This document shows, piece after piece, positions 1 through 8,989 of a stretch of 51,347 bases of DNA. Under the pieces are notes generated by a model. That model saw only the letters and a program-made list of their open reading frames with translations. It did not search any database and was not told where the DNA came from. Both the position numbers and the translations under genes were made by a program. The stretch covers positions 1 through 51,347 of the forward strand of contig CAJVPP010000079.1 of assembly GCA_910592005.1 (NCBI GenBank), written 5' to 3'. How positions within the stretch are numbered: position 1 is the first letter of the stretch; every line of letters begins with the position of its first letter. The stretch comes from Funneliformis mosseae (taxonomy: Eukaryota; Glomeromycota; Glomeromycetes; Glomerales; Glomeraceae).

Positions 1-43
1 TAAAATTTAATATTTAATAAATTTAATAAATAAAATATACCAA

Positions 44-358
44 TTATTGATGCTGAATTGCTTGTCTGATTGGAGTCGATTGGCATCGATCGATGTCTAA
101 ATTGTTGCCAAATTGATTCTGAATTGAGACTAATTTTGGCTGATTTATGGTTGAATTGCTTATCCGATTAGAGTCTATCAGCGTCTGAATTGTTGCTGAA
201 TTGAGGCCAATTTTAGACTGATTTATGGTTGAATTTAAGTTCTGAATGGCCATGTCTGATTGGGGTTGATCAGTTTCTATCGGCGTCTGAATTGTGTCAA
301 TCGGAAAATATGGCAAATCGGATGTAAATAGTATCAAAATTGGCCTAAAATCAGCCAT
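44..358. repeat. Imperfect tandem repeat, unit about 100 bp
   Basis: Phrases such as TGATTTATGGTTGAATT, GAGTCTATC and GTCTGAATTGTTGC recur with a spacing of about 100 bases, giving roughly two and a half diverged units. The open frame across it on the reverse strand has a protein that is itself repetitive, without a recognisable domain, so I treat it as a by-product of the repeat and not as a gene. Confidence 0.6.
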
Positions 359-811
359 CTGATTTTTAGCCGATTTGGATTATTTCGACTAGTGATACAA
401 CTGCTAGACTATTATGATATTTTGTTATATATTTTTATATTATACTATACTATTATTTACATTAACATGAGTGCTACGTTATGTTAGCCATATGTCTACT
501 ACTTTTTATAATATATGTAGTGGTTACATGGCTACTACCTAGCTCAGATTTCATGTGTTTCAGTAAAGTAGCAGCTAGAGTATTTTAAATTTTATAAAAA
601 TCAGTTTTGCCATAAACTTTATATTATAAAATAAATTCAAAAGTCTTGAATTAAACTCAAATTTAATATTACGCCAGATTTATTTAGAGTAAATAAATTT
701 TTGCACTAGAAAATGATGACTTAATCAATGAATTAATTCCTCTTTACTTTTTAATTCTAACATCATTACAATGTGTACATGAGGCTATGTTTACGTTATT
801 ACGTTAGATTT
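359..811. other. AT-rich sequence without a gene; contains one arm of a long-range inverted repeat
   Basis: No coding region is visible. Positions about 480-575 resemble, in inverted orientation, positions about 18470-18555 (shared words ACTTTTTATAATATATG, GCTACCTAGCTC and AGTAAAGTA). The remainder is AT-rich filler next to the LTR. Confidence 0.4.
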
Positions 812-1520
812 TGTAACTTCAAATAAAATCTCAAAAGGAGTAAATAAAACTAAGACAATTACTCAAGGAATCACGAGTGAGGATTCACAATAACTTCAAA
901 GAATTATTCTCAATAATAATCACGTGAGATAAACACAAGATAAACACAAAGATAACTCAAAGATATTTCAGAGATTACGCTTCAGAGACTCTAAGTTAAT
1001 ACAGCGAATCAATACAATATCATATAATAAGTTCTTTAATGAAAGGAATTGCACGAATGTAAAAAGTCACAGATAATTTATAACAGTTTCAATGGGTTTG
1101 TGAAGAATTAGATTTATACTTAGTTAATTATACTCCTTTATTAATATACTGTAATATATAAGTTCAATACCTAAAAGATTGATATCTCGTCAATGCTGAG
1201 ACTCAAAGAAAATACAGAGATATTTATACATGTTGAATAAATAATAAAACAAACTAACTAAATATATCAAAGAAAATAAAGTTGCCATTTTGCTAGGTAA
1301 TAAAGTTGCTATGTCAATAAAATTGCCAGATCTTCAGGCAACTAAATGGATATCTATGATCTACATGATTATCAAAGGCAATAAAATTAATATTTAAGAA
1401 TTTACATAATTGATTGATGGTAATAAAATGAACAAAATGATCTTTATAGAAGATCTACATGGCAATAAAATTGACTTTCTATTTTACTAATTAAATCTAT
1501 CTAAAATTTTACCTGTCACA
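812..1520 (-). repeat. Probable 3' LTR of the reverse-strand Gypsy element
   Basis: Read on the reverse strand, the segment opens TGTGACAGG directly after a polypurine tract (AAGAAGAGGAAAA, about 1521-1533) and a fitting end is GAAGTTACA near 812, so the ends form the short inverted pair TGTRAC/GTTACA. A TATA-like TATAAATATC lies inside near 1228. The start is well supported by the polypurine tract and by the overlap with the stop codon of the preceding ORF. The far end is a guess, because no second LTR copy is present to compare with. Confidence 0.55.
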
Positions 1521-1605
1521 TTTTCCTCTTCTTAGATTTGAGCTCCATTGAAGAATTTTTCTTTCTTCTTTTAATTCTCTTAGACAAGGCCATAAAGATA
1601 ATTCC

Positions 1606-2555
1606 TAAAGCTTTGAATGATTCGGATTAATCTGAAAATTTTTAGTTCAGTTCAGATTTTTTTTGGATTATAAATCTAATCTGAACCGAAAAAAATCTGA
1701 ACTGAACCGAAAATTTTGGATTTATCTAAAATTTCAGATTGTTTAAAACAATTAAATTTATTGTTCTAAACGAACGATAAAAAAATCATTCGATTAGAAT
1801 GATGAAATTATCATTCAAAACGAACGATAAGAAAATCATTTGATTGGAATGATGAAATTATCATTCCAAACGAACGATAAGAAAATTGTTCGATTGAAAT
1901 AATAAAATTATTATTCTAAATAAATGATAATAGAATCATTCAATTGAAATGATCAAATTATCGTTCCAAACGAACGATAAGAAAATTATTCGATTAGAAC
2001 GATCAAATTATTATTCTAAATGAATGATAAGAAAATCATTCGATTGGAACGATAAAATTATCATTCCAAACAAACAATAAAGAATCATTTGATTAGAACG
2101 ATTAAAATATCATTCTAAATGAATAATAATAGAATCGTTCAATTGAAATGATAAAATTATCATTCCAATCGAACGATAAGAAAATCATTCAATTAGAACG
2201 ATCAAAATATCGTTTAAAATGAATGATAATAGAATCGTTTGATTGGAACGATCAAAATATTACTCTTTTGGAATGATTAAATTATCGTTCTTTTGGAATG
2301 ATTAAATTATTGTTCTTTTGAAATGATTAAATTATCGTTCATTTGGAACGATTGAAGTTATCATTTTAAATGATCCAAAATTTCAGATTAATTTGAAATT
2401 TTCAGTTCAGTTCATATTTTTACAAGTTTACAGTTCAGTTCAGTTTCGGATTGGCATTTTTAAGATTTTTAATCTAAACTGAACTGAACCAAAATTTTCA
2501 GTTCAGTTTCGAATTGGCCTATAATCTGGACTGAACCAAACTGTTCAGAGTATTA
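1606..2555. mobile_element. MITE, hAT-like, with 8-bp target duplication
   Basis: The element is bounded by diverged terminal inverted repeats (left TAAAGCTTTGAATGATT, right inverted TAATACTCTGAACAGT) and by an 8-bp near-perfect duplication, ATAATTCC at 1598-1605 and GTAATTCC at 2556-2563. Each end carries GTTCAGTTCAG-type repeats that can pair with one another. The interior (about 1740-2380) is a tandem array whose units contain AACGAACGATAA and ATTATCATTC. It has no coding capacity. Eight-base duplications are typical of hAT elements; the family assignment is inference. A related copy lies at 14849-15595. Confidence 0.75.
1745..2370. repeat. Minisatellite array inside the MITE
   Basis: About ten diverged units of roughly 60 bp are present. 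Each unit alternates an ATCGTTCNNNTCGAACGAT-like palindrome with AT-rich spacers (AAAATCATTCGATTGGAACGAT). The units are themselves partly palindromic, so the array could fold into serial hairpins. It ends where the GTTCAGTTCAG subterminal repeats begin. Confidence 0.7.
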
Positions 2556-2929
2556 GTAATTCCTAATTCTTGAGCATATTCCTTTTGAGTTGTTCTTTTT
2601 TGCAGAAGTTTTTCAGGAATTTCATTTTTCACGGATTCTTCTTCCTGGTAGATTTTGTCCATTAAGTCTATTAATTTATCTGAATTAGTCTTTTCCCAGA
2701 GGTTGATAATTATCAAAAGTAACTTGATATCATTTTCTTTTAGCATATTATTAGCTTTTTCAACGTTTTCAATATCTTGTCGATATTTTCTTACGAAATG
2801 ACTCATTTGTTGGAAATTTTCAAACATTTTCAGGAAAATTGAGATTCATAGTCTAATCAGCATCCTTTTATATTTTGTTTATTTATTCAAACATAGATCA
2901 TAGGATTCCAATTTTGCCGATCGTAATAG

Positions 2930-3960
2930 ATTTTTAGTAAACTTGCATTGATTGGTATCCTAAGAATTTGTCCTTCGGTAGATCTTAATTTGTACGCTCC
3001 ATTGAGTAGTATGAAATGGATATAGAATGGTTCTTTTCATTTTTCATTCAATTTTCCAGTCCAAGTTTTCTCTTTGGCAACATCATATAAAAGAACTTTA
3101 TCTCCAATTTTAAATTCAATTGGTCACTTGATTTTTGAGTCATATCGCTTCTTTTGTTATTCTTGTGCCTTTGTCACATTTTCTATTGCTTGTTGCCTAT
3201 TTTTTTCTAAGTTTTCCAAATTTATTTTCAAAGTTTCATTTTCAAGAGTGATAATTGGTAATCTTGCTTCTCTTCTATAGGTCAAATAAAATGGTATAAA
3301 TTTCATAGTAGAATTTTTTACAGTTCGATATGCAAATAAAACAGAATTTATAACACTATTCCATTCTTATAAATTCTTTGTTACTTTCATTATAGATTCA
3401 CACAAGTTCTTATTGAATCGCTCAACTAATCCATTAGTTTGAGGATAGTACAGTATTGATAATAGATGTTTAATTTTAAACTTATTCATTAAACCTTTTA
3501 CTACTTGATTTCTAAAATGTGTTCCTCAGTCAGAAAGAATATAATTTGGACATCCATATCAGCAAATTATATTTTCATAGATAAATTCTACAACTGTTTT
3601 TGCATTATTTGCTAGGGTTGCACTTGCTTCAGGTTATTTAGTTAAATAATCAGTAGCTATGATTATATAATGATTTCCTTTATTGGTCAATGGTAATAGT
3701 TTTACAAAATCTATTCCTATTTTCTCAAAGGGCTTTCCTACTGGTATTAGGTATAAGAGAATACTGTTTTTCATAGGCTTTCCTTTTTTTGGCAAGAGTT
3801 ACAGGCTTTAATATAATTTCTAATGTTTTCAAACATTTGCGACCAGTAATAGTTTTCTCTAATCTTTTTAAAGACCTTTTCTGTTCCTAAATATCTACCG
3901 GTAGGATGATTGTGTGTTGCAAAGAGTATCGTTTCTATTTTATTTGTTTTCAATACTTTA
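2930..3960 (-). pseudogene. Gypsy integrase (HHCC zinc domain, DDE core, GPY/F-like tail)
   Basis: The N-terminal HHCC domain is open at 3771-3953, with HNHPTGRYLG, ENYYWSQMF and the CNSC pair. The core follows in broken frames: GIDFVKLLPL holds the first acidic residue, SD-stop-GTHFRNQ the second, and NGLVERFNKN the Glu. A tail near 2930-3080 has GDKVLLYD and a spaced WTGKL motif like the GPY/F module. One stop falls at LTK-stop-PEA, where Trp is usual. All three catalytic acids are still legible, but the enzyme is dead because of nonsense codons. Confidence 0.8.
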
Positions 3961-4256
3961 AGATAGCTTCCAGGATTTCTCTTATTTATTTTATAAAGTT
4001 GATTTTCTAAGATAATAAAATGTTTTGATTATCTGATAATTTGTTTGGCTAATTTCTTATCATTTGGTAAATTTGATGTAATTAAATAATGTTTAAGTTA
4101 ATTATATCGATTTTTTTCCATTTTTAAACTTGAACTATCAATCATAATGTTGATACTTTCTCTTTTACTCTATTATTTGTTAATAAGATAAAATTATTGG
4201 AGCATAGCGAACAATTGTGCATAAGCATTTTCTTATTAAACAAGTAAAGATTCAGT

Positions 4257-4688
4257 CTACCATAAATCATTAGTTAAATAGTTAGGATTCATATCAGGAT
4301 GAATTTTGCCACATTCGAATCTAATAATATAATCATTAAAAATGATTCTATAAGGTAAATTATGTTTGCATGTCTTGCAATACGTGTAAATGTGATGGTT
4401 TTCAATATCACAAAAGTTAGTATATTTAAAGCTTTCTTTGGTAATTGGTTGATTTGCAATTACTTGTTTAACTTTAATATTTTCTTTATAAATTTCGATC
4501 ATTTCATCATTTAGGTATTGGTATTCAATGGTAATCAATGAGTGATTTTCAAATTGATTCATTAATTCTTGCTCAAAATAAACTTCAGTATCATTTTCTT
4601 CTATGCTATTTTCTGATGAAGAGATATGCCATTGGATTTCCTTTTCTTCTGATTCATCAAGATTTTCATCAGTTTGTACAGAAATCAT
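4257..4688 (-). pseudogene. Cys/His-rich domain between RNase H and integrase
   Basis: The open segment encodes an acidic first half followed by a compact module with CDIENHHIYTYCKTCKHNLP and a later Cys in RFECGKIHP. The arrangement Cys, His-His, Cys-x2-Cys, Cys could bind zinc. The same module, including CDIENHH and the following NLPY, appears at the same relative position in the second Gypsy element near 49440-49676, so it is a conserved part of the polyprotein of this lineage. I do not recognise a named family. Confidence 0.6.
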
Positions 4689-4689
4689 G

Positions 4690-6180
4690 TAAGTTTTTAT
4701 AATTTTATCAGAATCTTTATTATTATTAGGATTAATTCTGGATAAGGCGTCAGAATTTGCATTATTTTTTCCTAAATGGTATTGAACTTGAAATGTATAT
4801 TGCTGAAGATTTAATAACCATCTAGCTCTTTTAGTTCAATTTTTCATAGTTGAAATTTGTAATCATTTCAATGCTACATTATCAATTACTAAGATAAAGG
4901 ATTTTAAGGAAGTATAGTGATGAAAGTATTAAACTGCCTAGTTGATTGCTAGACATTCTAATTCTTGAGTACTATAGTTTTGTTCATGTAACTTTCTCTT
5001 TTTCTTGATCGTTCTTTTGTGCAAGTATAGCTCCTAGTTCAATTCCTGAGACGTCAGTGAAAAGATAAAACATTTTATCAAAATCTGGATATTCTAATAT
5101 TAGAGCTTAAGTCAGTTTTCCTTTCAAGGTTTCAAATGCATTTTGACATTCATTTGTCCAGTCATATTCAATTTCTTTCTTCATTAAGTTATTCAGAGGT
5201 TTAGCAATTTTTGAGAAATCCTTGATAAATTTTCTGTAATATGATGCCAATCCAAGAAATCCTTTAATTTGTCTCACATTCTTTGGTACAGAGAATTCTT
5301 GAACTTTCTCTATTTTTTGAGGGTTTGGTAGGATTCCATATTCATTAATTTTATGTCCTAAGAATCGTAATTCTCTTTTGAACATTTCACATTTTTCTTT
5401 GTTTAATATAAGGTTTGCTTTCCTCAGCTTGTGAAAGAGCATTTGAAGATGTTCACAATGTTCTTCAAAACTATTTGAATAAACGATAATATCCATTAAT
5501 AAAGACTGCTACAAATCGGTCAATGTATTCTTCTAGTACTTTATTCATTGTTTTCTGAAAGGTTGCTGGGGTGTTGCATAAACCAAAAGGTATAACATTA
5601 AATTCATAATGTCCACTTTAATTACAAATGCAGTTTTTCTCTATCCTTAGGATTCATTTTAATTTGCCAGAATCCACTAGCTAGGTCGAATGTTGAGAAC
5701 CATTTTGCTCCATTTAAGTTTTCTAAAATTTTATCAATTCTAGGCAAAGGATAAGCATCTTTTCTTGTAAGTTATTAAGTCTTCTATAATCAATGCATAG
5801 TCTTTTCTTTCTATTTGCTTTCTTCACAAGAATTGCAGGTAATGCCTATGGACTGTCAGATACTTGAATAATTCTTTCACATAGCATCTTCTTAATTTCT
5901 CCATCGATAAATTCTTGTTCTTCTTTTATCGTTCGATAGTAATATCTCCTAATTGGATCAGCATTTCTTATATCGATTTTATATCGAGCTACATTGATTC
6001 TTCTAACTCTAGTTAATTATCTAGTTTCAGAGATGTTAGTAACAAATCTATCTTTATTTTCTTCCATTAAAACATCAATTTCTCTTTGTTGCTTTGGAGT
6101 TACAATTTCTTCTTTCACAGTTTTCGCTTGTATAGTTTTTGCAAGACTATTAGGCAAGTTATTCCATACAATTCAATCTA
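4690..6180 (-). pseudogene. Gypsy reverse transcriptase and RNase H
   Basis: The fingers region is visible near 5800-6000 (ERIIQVSDSP, KKRLCIDYRRLNN). FDLASGFWQIKMNP follows near 5650-5700, and the thumb is open at 5107-5496 (FLGHKINEYGILP, FLGLASYYRKFIKDFS). The catalytic YxDD segment near 5496-5515 is damaged: it reads FIN, then a one-base insertion, then DIIVYSNS. RNase H ends near 4760 with a DALSRI motif. Several further stops occur. It is a clear Gypsy RT but inactive. Confidence 0.85.
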
Positions 6181-6204
6181 ATATTTTGTTAATAAATGTC
6201 ATAT

Positions 6205-6605
6205 GATTTGGGGTAGTTTTCCTTGTTTGGCTATTTCTTTATATTTCAGAAAACTGAGACGAATCTAAGGTTCATTTTTATCTTCTTTAGTTTGTTTCAA
6301 TCTAGTTCCTTTAGGAAACTTTGTAGTATAAATATTGCAATTAAATTCTGAGTCATTAAATAGATATTCTAAGTCTTTTTCCTTGACTTTTACTCCAGTT
6401 TCTTCTTCAGTTTCTTGTATTGCTGCTTTCATTGGATATTTATTCCCTTCTACTTTTCCTCCAAAAGATTGTCATATTCCATACATAACTTCTCCTTTTC
6501 TGATTGAGAGAAATATACTATCTTTATCGTACAAGATGTTAAGTACATATCTGAGATGGTTAACTTCTTTTTCATATGCTTCTACTTCATCAGCCCAAGA
6601 TTGAG
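6205..6605 (-). pseudogene. Nudix-hydrolase-like domain inside Gypsy pol
   Basis: In the same reading frame as the end of the protease, and after an acidic linker, the sequence reads about 130 residues ending near LPQI. The core, FGGKVEGNKYPMKAAIQETE followed by EETGV (6388-6466), matches the Nudix box GX5EX7REUXEEXGU. The terminal Glu residues are kept. The Arg is Gln and the first Glu is Lys, both explicable by G-to-A change. It is preceded by GI-stop-QSFGGK, where Trp-Gln is usual for Nudix proteins. Nudix enzymes hydrolyse nucleoside diphosphates linked to another moiety, including oxidised dNTPs. Its place between protease and RT parallels dUTPase in some retroviruses. It has two internal stops. 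The role in the element is inference. Confidence 0.7.
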
Positions 6606-6619
6606 TTGAGTTTTTCTCC

Positions 6620-7140
6620 CAGGTTTGATTCTAAAGGTCAGTATCTTCTTCTTGTTCTTCAATCTCAATGACATAGCTATCTGTTTCTTCTTCGTCATCA
6701 TATTCAAATCCTTGCTCAATCATTTTATCAAATTTGTCTTCAATGGTTATGACTCGAATTCTTTTTCTAATGACACATTGTACTGGAACTATAGCTTTAT
6801 CCAATCCAGAGGTAAGGATTATTTCATTATTCTCAAAGTCAACATTAACTTTATTTTTCTTGCATTAATCAATTCCTAATAATAAGGTTTGATCAGTTGA
6901 ATCAATAACTTGAAATGTTGTTTTGATGAGAATTTCTTGAATAAATAATGGCACATTTTTAATAGTTTCTAGTGCTCTTTCTCTCTGTCTATTTGCAGTT
7001 ACAATAATTATTTATAAAGATTCATCAATATCTAGTTTAAGTTTCTTCATTAACTTGTGCGTCATGATGCTTACTGCAGCTCCTGTATCAATAATAGCAG
7101 TTATAGGATTTTTCTTAATTTTAACATGACATCTCAGTAT
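6620..7140 (-). pseudogene. Gypsy retropepsin and acidic linker
   Basis: The active-site segment reads ITAIIDTGAAVSIMTH (about 7063-7112), with the DTGA motif intact. The C-terminal part has LLLGID-stop-CKKNKV, where Trp is normal after the Asp. An acidic stretch (EYDDEEETD, EIEEQEEDTD) follows and leads in the same frame into the Nudix-like domain. The single-chain protease would dimerise to process the polyprotein. The stop codons make it inactive. Confidence 0.75.
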
Positions 7141-7599
7141 TATAGTTCACTCTTCTTCGTCTGAAGTACTAGTAAATGCTGCATTTTCTTCTAATTTAGG
7201 TCTTCTCATTCCTTGAAGAAGTTTTTGTTGCACTCTGAATTACATCATTTGTCTCATATTAATATTAGCTTTAATGTTTACAAGGTCATCCCAAGTGATA
7301 TAAGGTTTGATATTATCCAAAAGTAATGGTCCTCTAGATATTCTCTTCCTAGGCTTAGTAGTATTGTCTACTACTGTTTGGAGTATTTGTTCAATTATTT
7401 CCATTGGTTCATTAATTGTTTGAGATTGAGTTCGTCTATATTAGTTTCTCTTTATGATTCAGATCTTTTTCTCTTAATCGCTGGAAAGACTTTTTGTTTA
7501 AGCATGTTTACTTCCTTTCTGTTTTGGTCACCATTTCTGGTTCTTCAGTTATCTTATGGTAAAACCTTTTTTGAGAGACATCATCTGACTATATGACCT

Positions 7600-8397
7600 T
7601 TTACTCTACATCTGAAATAGATTAACTCTTTCATTAGTTTGTCTTCAGGATTGTAACTCTTTCTTTTAGTTGGATTAGTGGTTAATGCAGCCATAATGTT
7701 TACTTTATTTAAAGCTATTTGCTCAAATTGTTTAGACAATTTTTCAATATCATCTTTAACTTTTGGCTTGCTAAAATCGTGTTCTGTTGCATAATATCTT
7801 CCAGCTTCAACAGTTTTAGCTTAAGTAATAGCGGTATTTAAGTCAGCTGGATTTTGAATTATGACTAATGTTGCTAGTTTCTTATTTAATCTACTTAAGA
7901 ACATTTGTACTTTAAAAGGCATTTGGAATTCCTCCTGCATCTACTCTATTTGCTAACTTCTTAAATCTAGATACATAGGCTTCAACCTTTTCATTTTCTT
8001 GTTTCAGATTCATTAGTTCATATTGCCATTTATGTAATTTTTCTTGCAATGAGAAGCGTGCTAAGAAATTTTTCCTGAATCCTGTGTTTATATCTCCATC
8101 TCATCTGTTAATTGTAGTGCTTACTAGATTATACCAGTCAGTTGCTTCTTCCCTTAACATTCCTGCTGCAATTGCTAATCTTCTATTGTTTGGCCATCCA
8201 TTAGCTTCTTTTGCTCTTAAAAACATTTCAATCCATTCTTGAGCATCTTCGCTATCTTTTTTATAAAAAGGGTTGACTTTTACAATAGAACTTCTTGCCG
8301 CAGGTGGTGTCAGGATATTAATACTATTAAATTCATTAGTCATACTGGTTGTAATTTGCGTTATCAATGCATTGAGTTGGTCTACTGTTATAGCCAT
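7600..8397 (-). pseudogene. Gypsy gag with decayed zinc knuckle
   Basis: The frame opens MAITVDQLNALI at 8397. It contains the gag helical region with AQEWIEMFLRAKEANGW and EEATDWYNLV before a stop at 8101. Further downstream a CCHC knuckle is still recognisable near 7570-7615 as YFRCRVKGHIVR-stop-CL. There the first Cys has become Tyr and a stop has replaced the residue before the last Cys. Gag would form the virus-like particle and bind RNA. Confidence 0.75.
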
Positions 8398-8419
8398 GTT
8401 TGTAAGGTTTGGTGGAGGG

Positions 8420-8820
8420 ATTTCTCCATAAGTGAAGTGGTTAGTGTTATGTGAGGTAATAAGTATATGTTGATATATTACTTCTGGTTCAAAGTAATAC
8501 GTAAATCCAAGGCTGAATACTAAAGATATTATTGCTTTTGCTGCTTATTCAATGTTAAGACTATGAGAATTATTAACGTTAAATACTGTCCTATTTCTTC
8601 AAAGTATTGTTCACTTAGAGATAAATATGTATATGCACGATATTGTTGGTAAATCCACTGATAGAATCTTTGAAATTGAATACTTGGGTTTCCAGATGGT
8701 CAATGATAAATTCTACAGACTTATCAAAGGATTTTATGAGGTGTGTTTATCCTAAATATTTGAAATAGTCGTCTGAGTGTTGTTTTCTTATTTTACTATA
8801 TAGGTCAGAATTCATGTACT
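8420..8820 (-). pseudogene. Conserved region upstream of gag
   Basis: In two frames the reverse strand encodes KSVEFIIDHLETQVFNF and then, after a shift, FQRFYQWIYQQYRAYTYLSL. The second Gypsy element encodes related words in the same position (NIVEYIVKHYLNS, and out of frame FQNFWNWFYYEYCAKTY, about 45140-45320). Conservation in both elements suggests a real N-terminal coding region ahead of gag. Its function is unknown. Confidence 0.4.
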
Positions 8821-8989
8821 AGTATGATGCGAATGGTCTAAAGCTACCACTTTTTTATTTTATGGCCAAATTCTTTGGCCGATAATACAGTCACGTGAAA
8901 TGAATTTTATTAGACAATAATCACATAATTTATATTATTTATCATTACCAACTAATATTATTTTATTCTTAATTTTTGTTTAAAATAAT

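Larger units (their letters stand above)
1516..2827 (-). pseudogene. Small 3' ORF of the Gypsy element, split by the MITE
   Basis: The frame starts at 2827 (MFENFQQMSHFVRKY) and is rich in Lys, Glu, Asn and Leu, with coiled-coil character. It runs into the MITE at 2555. If the MITE and one target copy are ignored, the frame continues without a stop from 1605 through a very basic tail (KRIKRRKKNSS) to a TGA at 1518-1516, which overlaps the first bases of the LTR. The pre-insertion product would have been about 117 residues. No family is recognised. The position after integrase and the basic tail suggest an accessory nucleic-acid-binding protein, which is inference. Confidence 0.55.
812..8824 (-). 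mobile_element. Decayed Ty3/Gypsy LTR retrotransposon carrying a Nudix-like domain
   Basis: Reading right to left, the domains are a conserved upstream region, gag, retropepsin, a Nudix-like domain, reverse transcriptase, RNase H, a Cys/His-rich domain, an HHCC and DDE integrase with a GPY/F-like tail, a small extra ORF, the polypurine tract and the LTR. The order RT-RNase H-integrase defines Ty3/Gypsy. Stops and frameshifts break every large frame, so the element cannot be autonomous. A TA-flanked DDE transposon begins at 8825, and no 5' LTR is recognisable beyond it. A 950-bp MITE is inserted in the last ORF. Confidence 0.85.

Noticed and set aside
44..358. 104-codon reverse-strand open frame
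   Set aside because: The product simply translates a 100-bp tandem repeat and has no domain. Treated as a repeat.
1745..2370. Regularly spaced repeats that might look like a CRISPR array
   Set aside because: Units are diverged, adjoining and palindromic, without unique spacers, and the context is a eukaryotic MITE.
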